64,000 nucleotides of DNA from VXNE01 sp963665455 (GTDB lineage Bacteria > Pseudomonadota > Gammaproteobacteria > Pseudomonadales > Azotimanducaceae). Positions within the stretch are counted from its first letter, which is position 1. Every line of letters starts with the position of its first letter. The stretch is taken from positions 3,162,001-3,226,000 of the forward strand of contig OY762279.1 in the NCBI GenBank assembly GCA_963665455.1. The letters are read 5' to 3'. The notes below the pieces were generated by a model. That model did no database searches and was not told the origin of the DNA. It saw nothing but the letters and a program-made list of their open reading frames with translations. This document shows, piece after piece, positions 9,243 through 17,112 of this stretch. The position numbers and the translations under genes were made by a program.

Positions 9243-9761
9243 GTGATCGGAGACGCCTACTACGCGATCGTTGCCTACATAGAGCAGGGCGGCAACGTCC
9301 TGTACCTCATCGGGATCGTGACGTTCCTGATGTGGACGTTGTTGTTCGAGCGCATCTGGTATTTCCAGAGCGAGCACAAGGGCGTCATCCGCACCGCGAC
9401 GGACCAGTGGGAGGAGCGCCCGGAACGGCGCTCCTGGAGCGCCCGGGAGATTCGGTCGGCGTTGATCTCCCAGGCGTCCGCGCGCATCACCGGCTCCCTG
9501 CCGATCATCCAAACCTGCGTGCAGCTTTGCCCGCTGTTGGGACTGCTCGGCACCGTGACGGGCATGATCACCGTGTTCGACGCCATGGCGACCCAGGGCG
9601 GCAACGCCCGGTCGATGGCCGCGGGGGTGTCGATGGCGACCATTCCGACGATGTCGGGGATGATCGCGTCCCTCTCCGGGCTGCTCGGCACGACCCTCGT
9701 CAAGCGCAAGATCGATTTCGAGATCGAGCTCTTCGAGGAGCATCTCACGATGGACCACTAG
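9243..9761 (+). CDS. exbB: biopolymer transport protein ExbB (MotA/TolQ/ExbB family)
   Basis: A 172-residue inner-membrane proton-channel subunit. TM1 is near residues 17-37 (NVLYLIGIVTFLMWTLLF). The two C-terminal helices contain CPLLGLLGTVTGMITVF and SMATIPTMSGMIASLSGLLGT, the signature of ExbB/TolQ. It is shorter than E. coli ExbB (244) and typical of ExbB2 proteins. The start is a GTG at 9243, 4 nt after the preceding stop. It should form the stator ring with ExbD and work with the TtpC-like protein to energise TonB using the proton gradient. Confidence 0.9.
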   Translation: MIGDAYYAIVAYIEQGGNVLYLIGIVTFLMWTLLFERIWYFQSEHKGVIRTATDQWEERPERRSWSAREIRSALISQASARITGSLPIIQTCVQLCPLLGLLGTVTGMITVFDAMATQGGNARSMAAGVSMATIPTMSGMIASLSGLLGTTLVKRKIDFEIELFEEHLTMDH

Positions 9762-9825
9762 GGGCGGGAAACCACCGGAAGCCCACACCGGAAGACCCAC
9801 ACCGGAAGAAACAGAGGAACAGGCC

Positions 9826-10230
9826 GTGCGACAGATCCGCAGTCACGCCCGGGCCGACGACGAGTCGGACCTCAACCTGACGCCGATGCTCGACGTCGTG
9901 TTCATCATGTTGATCTTCTTCATCGTGACGGCCACGTTCATCAAGCAGGCCGGGATCGACGTGTTCCGTCCGGACGCGCAGACCTACGAGCAGAAGCCGA
10001 CGGTCAGCGTGCTGGTCGCGATCAGCGACTCCGGCGAGATCTGGATCGACAAGAAGCGCGTCGACGTGACGGCCGTGCGCGCCCACATCGAACGCCTGCA
10101 TGCCGAGAACCCGAAGGGCGGGCTCGTCATCCAGGCGGACCGCAACGCCAAGTTCGAGAAACTGAAGGCGGTACTCGACGCGGCCCGGGCCGCGAACCTG
10201 ACGGAGGTCGCCATAGCGACCGAGCAGTGA
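9826..10230 (+). CDS. exbD: biopolymer transport protein ExbD
   Basis: A 134-residue protein with one N-terminal transmembrane helix containing the essential Asp (NLTPMLDVVFIMLIFF) and a periplasmic domain ending ANLTEVAIATEQ, as expected for ExbD/TolR. The GTG start at 9826 is preceded by GAGG about 14 nt upstream. The 64-nt gap before it carries two and a half copies of a CCCACACCGGAAG-like repeat. With ExbB it forms the proton-driven motor that activates the TonB encoded next. Confidence 0.92.
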   Translation: MRQIRSHARADDESDLNLTPMLDVVFIMLIFFIVTATFIKQAGIDVFRPDAQTYEQKPTVSVLVAISDSGEIWIDKKRVDVTAVRAHIERLHAENPKGGLVIQADRNAKFEKLKAVLDAARAANLTEVAIATEQ

Positions 10231-10279
10231 GGCAGTAACAGGCAGATAGGCGTCGCCAAGCGACGCTAGAGAGGCAGAC

Positions 10280-10885
10280 ATGACACTTCGATACGTGATT
10301 GGCGTGGTGGCCGGAGCGGTCGTCACGTTCGTGCTGTTCCTCCTGATGCAGGCCCTGATCAAGAGCGACAAGAGTCCGTTCTCGGACGCCGCCGGCGGCA
10401 AGATCCTAGAGTTCGTCCGTCTCCAGGAAGATCAGGAACTCATCACCAAGCAACGCAAGCCCAAGCCGCCCCCGCCCCCGGACGAGCCGCCCCCGGACAT
10501 GCCGAAGCCCGACTTCGACACGAGCAACGTCTCGACCGGGATCGATATCGGGGCGGTGGACGTGGAGTTGGATCTGAACGTCTCGGGCACCGGGGGGTTC
10601 TCCTCGGACGGTGAGTACCTCCCCATCGTGAAGGTCGCGCCCATCTATCCGCGCCGCGCGCAGACGCGCGGCATCGAGGGCTTCGTGCTGCTGGAGTTCG
10701 TCGTGACCTCCACCGGTGCCGTGCGCAACCCGGTGGTGATCGACGCGAAGCCCCCGGGCATCTTCGACCGTGCGGCCATCCAGGCGGCGCTCAAGTTCAA
10801 GTACAAGCCGAAGGTGGTCAACGGCGAACCCGTGGAGGTCGCCGGCGTGCGCAACCTCATCAAGTTCGAGCTCGAAGACGGCTAG
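10280..10885 (+). CDS. tonB: energy transducer TonB
   Basis: A 201-residue TonB protein: an N-terminal transmembrane anchor (about residues 5-27), a short Pro/Lys-rich spacer (about 57-79, with KPKPPPPPDEPPPDMPKP), and the C-terminal TonB domain with APIYPRRAQTRGIEGFVLLEF and YKPKVVNGEPVEV. The spacer is much shorter than in E. coli TonB1, as is usual for TonB2-type proteins that work with TtpC. It transfers energy from ExbB/ExbD to outer-membrane TonB-dependent receptors; no receptor gene is in this window, so the cargo is unknown. Confidence 0.93.
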   Translation: MTLRYVIGVVAGAVVTFVLFLLMQALIKSDKSPFSDAAGGKILEFVRLQEDQELITKQRKPKPPPPPDEPPPDMPKPDFDTSNVSTGIDIGAVDVELDLNVSGTGGFSSDGEYLPIVKVAPIYPRRAQTRGIEGFVLLEFVVTSTGAVRNPVVIDAKPPGIFDRAAIQAALKFKYKPKVVNGEPVEVAGVRNLIKFELEDG

Positions 10886-10897
10886 CAGGAGGTCATG

Positions 10898-12214
10898 ATG
10901 AGCAAGCGCCTGATTGGATTCGTCCTCGCCGCGGCGGTCGCCGCGATGGCCGCTCCCGCATGGCTGCCGGCCGCGTCGGGCACCGCTTTCGCCGCCGAGG
11001 AAGAGGAGCGCAAGACCCGCCGCGTGCCGACCATGACCGAGGCGACCTACAAGAAGCTCGCCGAGGCGCAGGAGTTCATCGACCTGAAGGACACCGACGC
11101 CGCGCTCGAGGTCCTCGACGACATGATGAAGCGCTCGCGCCGGTACAACGGCAACGAGATCGGCCAGATCTACAACATGTACGCCTTCGTCTACTACCTG
11201 AAGGAGGATGTCCCCCGCGCCATCAAGGCCTACGAAACGGTGCTCGCCCAGGGCGAGGACATTCCCGAGGGCCTTGAGGTTTCGACCCTCGACAACCTGT
11301 CCAAGTTCCATTTCATGGAGGAGAACTTCGAGGAGTCGCTGAAGTACACGAAGCTCTGGATGGAGAAGGCCACGAACCCGGGCCCCGACGCCTACATCTT
11401 CATGGGCCAGATCTACTACCAGCTGCGCGATTTCACCAACTCCATCGAGCGGATCGAGCGCGGCATCGCGGTCGCGCGGGAACGCGGCCTCGTCATCCGC
11501 GAGAACTGGTGGGGGCTGCTGCGCTATCTCTACTTCGAGCAGGAGAACTGGGACAAGGTCCTGGAGATCCTGGAGATCCTCGTGCGCGATTTCCCGAAGC
11601 GGGACTACTGGCTCCAACTGGCGGGCATCTACGGCCAGGAGGGGTACGAGAAGAAACAGGCGTACACCTACGAGGCCGCGCACGTGGCGGGGTTCATCAC
11701 CCGGGGCCGGGACATCGTCAACTACGCCGGGCTCATGGCGCAGGAGCAGGTGCCGATCCGTGCGGCGCGGGCGCTGCAACGGGGCATGGACGATGAGGTG
11801 GTCGAGGAGACGGCGCGGAACCTGCAGTCGCTGGGGCAGTTCTATCAGCTCTCCGGGGAAGTGGACTTGGCGATCCCGGTGTACGAGAAGGCCGGCACCA
11901 AGTCGGACGACGGCGAGATACTCGCACGCCTGGCGGCGCTCTATCTGGAGAAGGACCGCTTCGAAGCGTGCGTCGACGCCTCGACGCGGGCGCTTGAGAA
12001 GGGTGGGCTCACCAAGCCGTACAACACCCAGATCGTCCAGGGCCAGTGCGAGTTCAACCGGGACCGGCTCACCTCGGCGCGCAGGATATTCGTCGCCGCA
12101 CGCGGTAGCGCCCGCAACGACCGCAATCGGTCGGTCGAGAACATTTGCCAGCGTTGGATCCGCTACATCGACAACGAGAGCAAGCGGCGCCGGGAGATCG
12201 CGGCGGCCTTGTAG
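10898..12214 (+). CDS. TPR repeat protein of the TonB2 cluster
   Basis: An exported protein of about 438 residues: a signal peptide (AAAVAAMAAPAWLPAASGTAFAA) followed by tetratricopeptide-like helical repeats through most of its length (for example QIYNMYAFVYYLKEDVPRAIKAYE, and later YEKAGTKSDDGEILARLAALYLEKDRFEACVDA). Two ATG codons lie in tandem (10895 and 10898); the AGGAGG at 10888-10893 spaces better with the second. TPR proteins end the conserved TonB2-type clusters, where they are thought to act in the periplasm as assembly or interaction factors; the exact role is unknown. A gap of about 90 nt to ribE probably ends the operon. Confidence 0.82.
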   Translation: MSKRLIGFVLAAAVAAMAAPAWLPAASGTAFAAEEEERKTRRVPTMTEATYKKLAEAQEFIDLKDTDAALEVLDDMMKRSRRYNGNEIGQIYNMYAFVYYLKEDVPRAIKAYETVLAQGEDIPEGLEVSTLDNLSKFHFMEENFEESLKYTKLWMEKATNPGPDAYIFMGQIYYQLRDFTNSIERIERGIAVARERGLVIRENWWGLLRYLYFEQENWDKVLEILEILVRDFPKRDYWLQLAGIYGQEGYEKKQAYTYEAAHVAGFITRGRDIVNYAGLMAQEQVPIRAARALQRGMDDEVVEETARNLQSLGQFYQLSGEVDLAIPVYEKAGTKSDDGEILARLAALYLEKDRFEACVDASTRALEKGGLTKPYNTQIVQGQCEFNRDRLTSARRIFVAARGSARNDRNRSVENICQRWIRYIDNESKRRREIAAAL

Positions 12215-12303
12215 CGGACCGGGAGAGCGACATCCCCCGTGCCGGCCGGGGCGCGCGTCCGCGTCGGCGCTTCGGCCACGGGGACCACGGCGGCTGAGCC
12301 CTC

Positions 12304-12948
12304 ATGTTCACCGGCATCGTTCAAGGACATTGCCCCGTCGTCGAGGTGCGCGACGACCGAGGCGTGCGTACGCTGGCCGTGGCGCTCGGCAAGTTGTCCC
12401 GGGGCTTGGAGAACGGTGCCTCCGTCGCCCTGAACGGCACGTGCGTGACGGTGACGGCGGTGGCGGGCGACACCGTGCGGTTCGAACTAGTGCGCGAGAC
12501 CACGACGCTGACCAACCTCGGCGCGCTACGCTGCGGCGCCCGGGTCAACGTGGAGCGGTCGTTCCGCGTCGGCGACGAGGTGGGCGGCCACATCCTTTCG
12601 GGACATGTCGCGTGCGCCGTACCCGTCACCTCCGTGCGCGAGTCGGAAGGCCATCGGCTGGTCTCCGTCGAAGTCGCGGAACCATGGCTTCGGTACCTGA
12701 TGCCGAAGGGCTTCATCGCCCTCGACGGCGCGAGCCTGACGATCGCCGAACTCGAGCGGGCGCGGGGCTTGGCGACGGTGAGCCTGATCCCCGAAACGAT
12801 CGCTCGTACCGGACTCGGCGCGGTGGTCGTCGGCGACCGCCTGAACCTCGAGGTGGACAGCCGCACGCAGGCCGTAGTAGATACCGTCCGGGACGTGCTG
12901 CGCGACGCGGCTTGGGTGCGTGAGGCGCTTGGTGGCGCGACCGGATGA
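12304..12948 (+). CDS. ribE: riboflavin synthase, alpha subunit
   Basis: Converts two molecules of 6,7-dimethyl-8-ribityllumazine into riboflavin plus a pyrimidinedione. The 214 residues form the expected two repeated lumazine-binding barrels: the N-terminal MFTGIVQG signature with ALNGTCVTVTAV, and a second half with FIALDGASLTIAEL. The C-terminal helix needed for trimerisation is present. It belongs to the riboflavin pathway together with the DHBP synthase gene at 60514, which lies far away. No FMN riboswitch was recognised upstream; the gene follows the TonB cluster by 89 nt. Confidence 0.93.
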   Translation: MFTGIVQGHCPVVEVRDDRGVRTLAVALGKLSRGLENGASVALNGTCVTVTAVAGDTVRFELVRETTTLTNLGALRCGARVNVERSFRVGDEVGGHILSGHVACAVPVTSVRESEGHRLVSVEVAEPWLRYLMPKGFIALDGASLTIAELERARGLATVSLIPETIARTGLGAVVVGDRLNLEVDSRTQAVVDTVRDVLRDAAWVREALGGATG

Positions 12949-12973
12949 AGCGTATCGGTGAGGAGCTGAAGGC

Positions 12974-13312
12974 GTGACATTGGCATCGGAACGCTGCGTC
13001 GCGTGCCGACCCGATTCCCCGGCGCTGGGTGCGGACGAACGCGGCCGCCTCCTGGAGGAGTTGCCCGGCTGGTCGGTGGAAGCTCGCGGTGACATGGCGG
13101 TGCTCTCGCGGACGTTCCGGTTCGGGAACTTCGCCAAGGCCCTGGCGTATACGAACGCGGTCGGCGCGCTAGCCGAGGAGGCGGACCACCACCCGGAACT
13201 CGTCACCGAGTGGGGTAGGGTGCGGGTGACGTGGTGGACGCACGCGATTGGCGGCCTGCACCGCAACGACTTCATCCTGGCGGCCCGCTGCAACCAGATC
13301 GCTCCGGGGTGA
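12974..13312 (+). CDS. phhB: pterin-4a-carbinolamine dehydratase
   Basis: A 112-residue enzyme that dehydrates 4a-hydroxytetrahydropterin, recycling the cofactor of phenylalanine hydroxylase. The signature is clear: EEADHHPELVTEWGRVRVTWWTH followed by GGLHRNDFILA, including the conserved His pair. The GTG start at 12974 follows an AGGAG at 12961-12965. Its partner phenylalanine 4-monooxygenase is present only as a 5'-truncated remnant at 39.5 kb, so this protein may serve another pterin-dependent function or be left over. The stop overlaps the start of the next gene (GTGA). Confidence 0.92.
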   Translation: MTLASERCVACRPDSPALGADERGRLLEELPGWSVEARGDMAVLSRTFRFGNFAKALAYTNAVGALAEEADHHPELVTEWGRVRVTWWTHAIGGLHRNDFILAARCNQIAPG

Positions 13313-13890
13313 ACACCCGAGCGGCCTCGCGGGAATACCTCAACGCCTTGGGCGTCGATGTCTGGGTGCTTCGTGATCGCTCGGGCGCGCCGGGAGTCGC
13401 CGCGCCCGCGCACGGAACGTTCGACGAAGGCGCCGCGACACCTGCGGAGGCCCCGGTGGACGCCGACGACTCGGCGGGTGCCCGCGCTCCGGCAGGCGAG
13501 GCCGTAACGTTCCGCATCCGCGGCTTCCGGCTGGGGCGCGTGCTGGCATTGATCGATGAGCCGCTGTGGCCCCAGCGGCGGTTCTTCCTCGACGTGGCCC
13601 AGGCGATGAATGGTTGGCGAACGGACCGCCGCGAGGACGTGCACTTCGACTGGCCGCAACTGGCGGGGGGACAACTCTTGTCGGCCGATGCGGGGCTCGA
13701 AGCGGCCGGACGCGCATTCCGGGCCTTCGTCACGGCGCAAGCGGAGGACGATGCGCGCGTCCTGGCGGTAGGAGCGCGGGTGGCGGAACTCCTCGGAGCG
13801 GCACCGGAATGGGCGGTCCTGTATCTTGATCAAGTGGTGGACGGTCCGGACAGGCGCGACCTATGGCGGCGCATTCTGAGCCTTCCATAG
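13309..13890 (+). CDS. HolD-like protein (putative DNA polymerase III psi subunit)
   Basis: A 193-residue protein with weak but telling similarity to DNA polymerase III psi (HolD). The N-terminal segment SREYLNALGVDVWVLRD resembles the HolD start (R-x-x-x-L-x-x-L-G-I-x-x-W-x-L-R), the part known to contact chi. The C-terminus RRDLWRRILSLP resembles the HolD end. The strongest argument is position: it lies immediately before rimI and near prfC, as holD does in E. coli. The middle (about 35-65) is Ala/Pro-rich and may be a linker. The GTG at 13309 overlaps the phhB stop, and the 3' end overlaps rimI by 28 nt. Confidence 0.6.
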   Translation: MNTRAASREYLNALGVDVWVLRDRSGAPGVAAPAHGTFDEGAATPAEAPVDADDSAGARAPAGEAVTFRIRGFRLGRVLALIDEPLWPQRRFFLDVAQAMNGWRTDRREDVHFDWPQLAGGQLLSADAGLEAAGRAFRAFVTAQAEDDARVLAVGARVAELLGAAPEWAVLYLDQVVDGPDRRDLWRRILSLP

Positions 13891-14366
13891 TCCACCTCGA
13901 ACGCATGCGGCGGGAGGATGTCGAGGACGTCGCGGGCATCGAGCAGGGCGCGTACGCCTTCCCCTGGACGGAGGGCATGTTCGTGGATTGCATGGGCGCC
14001 GGGCACGAATGTTGGGTCGCTCGGGAAAGGGGAGCGGTCCTGGGCTATGCCATTCTGGTGGCGGGTGCCGGCGAGGCGCACCTGCTCAATGTGTGCGTGC
14101 GGTCGACGGACCGCCGGCGCGGCCACGGCCGGGCCTTGGTGCGCCACCTGATCGACGTCGCCATCGGCCATGGCGCGGCCACGCTCTTCCTGGAGGTGCG
14201 CGCCTCCAACGCCGTCGCGCGGCGCCTGTACGAGACCTTGGGCTTTCGGGCCGTTGGCGTGCGCAAGAACTACTACCCTGCGGCGAACGGTCGCGAGGAC
14301 GCCACCATCCTCGCTCTCTCGCTTGCGCACGCCGGAGGCGGGGGGTCTGAGACCGATTCGCTATAA
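13863..14366 (+). CDS. rimI: ribosomal protein bS18-alanine N-acetyltransferase
   Basis: GNAT-family acetyltransferase of 167 residues that acetylates the N-terminal alanine of ribosomal protein bS18. Seen: the acetyl-CoA loop RRRGHGRALVRHLI (R/Q-x-x-G-x-G/A), the preceding strand EAHLLNVCV, the EVRASNAVARRLYETLGF motif characteristic of RimI, and the RKNYYP segment that follows it. The holD-like/rimI/prfC neighbourhood agrees with E. coli gene order. The start codon lies within the end of the preceding gene, indicating translational coupling. Confidence 0.92.
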   Translation: MAAHSEPSIVHLERMRREDVEDVAGIEQGAYAFPWTEGMFVDCMGAGHECWVARERGAVLGYAILVAGAGEAHLLNVCVRSTDRRRGHGRALVRHLIDVAIGHGAATLFLEVRASNAVARRLYETLGFRAVGVRKNYYPAANGREDATILALSLAHAGGGGSETDSL

Positions 14367-14367
14367 T
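14362..14367 (+). promoter_or_regulatory. possible -10 element upstream of prfC
   Basis: A perfect TATAAT at 14362-14367, 32 nt before the prfC start. No convincing -35 hexamer is visible at 16-18 nt upstream, so this is a weak suggestion. Confidence 0.3.
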
Positions 14368-14398
14368 CCGGCCTTCGCAACCTCCCATCCGAGTTTCC

Positions 14399-15979
14399 AT
14401 GTCCCTGCGCGACGCAGTGGCGCGGCGGCGCACGTTCGCCATCGTGTCCCATCCCGATGCCGGCAAGACGACGATGACCGAAAAGCTCTTGCTGCACGGC
14501 AACGCGATCACCTTGGCCGGCACGATCAAGGCGCGCAAGTCCGGGCGCCACGCCACGTCGGACTGGATGGCCATGGAACAGGCGCGAGGCATCAGCGTGA
14601 CCACTTCCGCCATGCAGTTTCCCTACCGGGAGCGGGTGGTGAACCTACTCGACACCCCGGGGCACGAGGACTTCTCCGAGGATACGTATCGCACCCTGAC
14701 GGCCGTGGATGCGGCCCTGATGGTCATCGACGGGGCACGCGGCGTAGAGTCCCGCACGAAGAAGCTGTTCGACGTGTGCCGCATGCGGGACACGCCGATC
14801 ATGACCTTCGTCAACAAGCTCGACCGCGAGATCCGGGAGCCCATTGAGCTGCTCGACGAGATCGAGGAGACGCTGGGCATTGCCTGTGCCCCGATGACTT
14901 GGCCCATCGGGGCCGGTGGACGGTTTCTTGGCGTCTACGACCTGCATGCAGACCGCATCCGCTGCTTCGAGCGGGGGCATTCGGACCGCGTGCACGGCCA
15001 TGCGCTGATCGATGGACTGGACACGGAAGCGGCGCGTGGATACATCGGCGACGGCTACGCCGACTTCGTCGACGATGTCGAATTGGTCCGTGGCGCGAGC
15101 CACCCCTATGCGCGGGACGCCTTCCTCGAGGGGCGGCTGACCCCGGTGTTCTTCGGTACGGCGCTCGGCAACTTCGGCGTGGACCACTTTCTGGACCATC
15201 TGGTGGAAGAAGCTCCGCCGCCGCGTCCATGCGGCGCCACGACGCGGATGGTGGATCCGGCGGAAGCCCAGTTCAGTGGCTTCGTCTTCAAGATCCAGGC
15301 CAACATGGACCCCCGGCACCGCGACCGGATCGCGTTCCTGCGGGTCTGCTCCGGCCGCTATCGGCACGGCATGACGATGCGTCATGTCCGGCTCGGAAGG
15401 AATCTGAAGGTGACCGACGCCGTCACCTTCCTTGCGGGGGATCGGGTGCAGGCCCAAGAGGCGTTCCCAGGCGACATCATCGGGCTGCACAATCACGGCA
15501 CCATGCAGATTGGGGACACCTTCACCGAGGGGGAGGAACTGCGTTTCACGGGCGTGCCCAACTTCGCCCCCGAACTCTTCCGCAGGGTGCGGGTGCGCGA
15601 CCCGATGAAGTCCAAGCAACTCGACAAGGGCGTTCGGCAACTCGCCGAGGAAGGCGCGACGCAGGTCTTCCTGCCGGCCACCCGCGGCGAGATCATCGTT
15701 GGCGCCATCGGCGCCCTGCAGTTCGACCTCGTCGCGCACCGGCTCCGGGACGAGTACCGCGCCGACTGCGTGTACGAGGACAGCAACATCCACACCGTGC
15801 GCTGGGTCGCCGCGGAGGATCGCGCTCGGCTGCGGGAGTTCGAGTCCGCCAATGCCGAGCGCGTGGCCACGGATGGAGGAGGGTGCCTCGCCTACCTCGC
15901 ACCGTCCCGGGCGAACCTCCAACTGGTCCAGGAGCGCTGGCCCGACATCCGCTTCGCCGCCACGCGGGAGCACGCGTGA
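14399..15979 (+). CDS. prfC: peptide chain release factor 3
   Basis: A 526-residue translational GTPase that removes RF1/RF2 from the ribosome after peptide release. Motifs in order: G1 SHPDAGKTT (about 17-25), the switch region with RGISVTTSAMQF, G3 LLDTPGHEDF, G4 TFVNKLDR, then the beta-barrel domain 2 and the RF3-specific C-terminal domain ending in QLVQERWPDI. The length equals the family norm (about 527). The ATG at 14399 is the first in frame and matches the usual MSLRDAVARRRTFAIVSHPD start. Confidence 0.96.
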   Translation: MSLRDAVARRRTFAIVSHPDAGKTTMTEKLLLHGNAITLAGTIKARKSGRHATSDWMAMEQARGISVTTSAMQFPYRERVVNLLDTPGHEDFSEDTYRTLTAVDAALMVIDGARGVESRTKKLFDVCRMRDTPIMTFVNKLDREIREPIELLDEIEETLGIACAPMTWPIGAGGRFLGVYDLHADRIRCFERGHSDRVHGHALIDGLDTEAARGYIGDGYADFVDDVELVRGASHPYARDAFLEGRLTPVFFGTALGNFGVDHFLDHLVEEAPPPRPCGATTRMVDPAEAQFSGFVFKIQANMDPRHRDRIAFLRVCSGRYRHGMTMRHVRLGRNLKVTDAVTFLAGDRVQAQEAFPGDIIGLHNHGTMQIGDTFTEGEELRFTGVPNFAPELFRRVRVRDPMKSKQLDKGVRQLAEEGATQVFLPATRGEIIVGAIGALQFDLVAHRLRDEYRADCVYEDSNIHTVRWVAAEDRARLREFESANAERVATDGGGCLAYLAPSRANLQLVQERWPDIRFAATREHA

Positions 15980-15992
15980 CCGCCGCCGCGCC

Positions 15993-16805
15993 ATGAGCGA
16001 CCGAGCCGATCCGACGCCGTCCTGGGCCGAGCCGTTCCGCGCGTTGCGGGAGGAAGATGCGAGCGTGGTCGATGCCGCGCTACTGGTGTCGGCCCTCGTC
16101 GATCCGAACACGGACGAAGCTTGGTGCCGCGCGGAACTGCTGCGACTCGCTGACGGGGCCGGGAGCGAGCCGACACCGCACGACCTCGTGGAGGCGTTGC
16201 GCGCGGCCGGCTTCACGGGCGCGCGGCGAACCTACTATGAAGCGCGCAGCAGCGCTCTGGAACACGTCTTGCGGGAGCGTCGGGGCATTCCGATTAGTCT
16301 CGCCGTCGTGCTGATCGGCACCGCCGAATGCCTCGGTCTCGAAGCGTCTGGAGTGAACTTTCCCAGGCACTTCCTGGTCGAGGTCGAGGACGTACTGGTC
16401 GATCCCTTCGAGATGCGCGTCACGACCCGGGAACATTGGCGCGAGTGGCTCCGGCGGGAGGTGCGCGGGGCCCGCGGCGGCCTCGGCGAGGGGGAACTCG
16501 ACGCGGCGTTCCGCCCGGCCGGTCCAATCGACATTGCCCTGCGCATGCTCAACAACCTGCGGATGCTGCCCGAGGTACGGAGGGATCCCGCCCAGGGGCT
16601 GCGCATCACCGACTGTCAACTCGTGCTGCAGCCCGACGCCTACGCGCTACACATGGACCGCGCGGACATTTGGCTTGCCGTGCGCTCCATCGACATGGCC
16701 CGCCGCGAATTGGAGACGGCCCTCGCGCTGGCGGACGACGAGGCGAAACAAGCGATCCGCAAGCGCCTGAAGGTCCTACCGGACGAACCCGCGACGCTGC
16801 ATTGA
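15993..16805 (+). CDS. SirB1 family protein (transglutaminase-like with TPR)
   Basis: A 270-residue SirB1-family protein: an N-terminal transglutaminase-like core with the ERRGIPISLAVV segment and a GVNFPRHFLVEV motif holding a His (the family usually has P-x-H-F), followed by TPR-like helices near the C-terminus (IWLAVRSIDMARRELETALAL). The biochemical role of the family is not established. The ATG at 15993 begins 13 nt after the prfC stop. No other obvious partner is near. Confidence 0.85.
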   Translation: MSDRADPTPSWAEPFRALREEDASVVDAALLVSALVDPNTDEAWCRAELLRLADGAGSEPTPHDLVEALRAAGFTGARRTYYEARSSALEHVLRERRGIPISLAVVLIGTAECLGLEASGVNFPRHFLVEVEDVLVDPFEMRVTTREHWREWLRREVRGARGGLGEGELDAAFRPAGPIDIALRMLNNLRMLPEVRRDPAQGLRITDCQLVLQPDAYALHMDRADIWLAVRSIDMARRELETALALADDEAKQAIRKRLKVLPDEPATLH

Positions 16806-17112
16806 ATGCCCCGATGGATGATCCGCGCGTTGATCAAGTTCGCCGGGGCATCGGGCGGCGCGTTGCGGTAACTGGTCGCGGAGGCCCGGAACGACTTGAC
16901 CAAACCTGTTGCCGGGCATCCCGGACGAGACGCTGGACCGAGCGGAGGCGCCGTCTCGGTGACGCACACCCTTCTCGCGTGATTGCGCGTGGCCACGCGG
17001 CGCGAGCGGGGCCGGTAGCTGCCCATGCCGCGTGATTTAAGGTGTATCTGATTTTACTCATGAGTTTTTTCTGGTTAACCTGACATTACTGATGACCCCT
17101 TGAGAGGTGGCC
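16806..17112. other. 307-nt intergenic region with AT-rich palindromic promoter zone
   Basis: No gene is supported here. The last 80 nt (from about 17035) are strikingly AT-rich for this genome and contain two perfect palindromes, ACTCATGAGT (17056-17065) and GGTTAACC (17073-17080), just upstream of the DUF4143 ATPase start. This looks like a promoter/operator region for that gene. The first 220 nt are GC-rich without visible signals. Confidence 0.45.

Noticed and set aside
9774..9812. Short tandem repeat CCCACACCGGAAG between exbB and exbD
   Set aside because: Only about two and a half copies in a leader; likely slippage without function.
13231..13308. Longer start for the HolD-like gene
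   Set aside because: It would overlap phhB by 80 nt; the GTG at 13309 forms a GTGA overlap and starts right before the conserved N-terminal segment.
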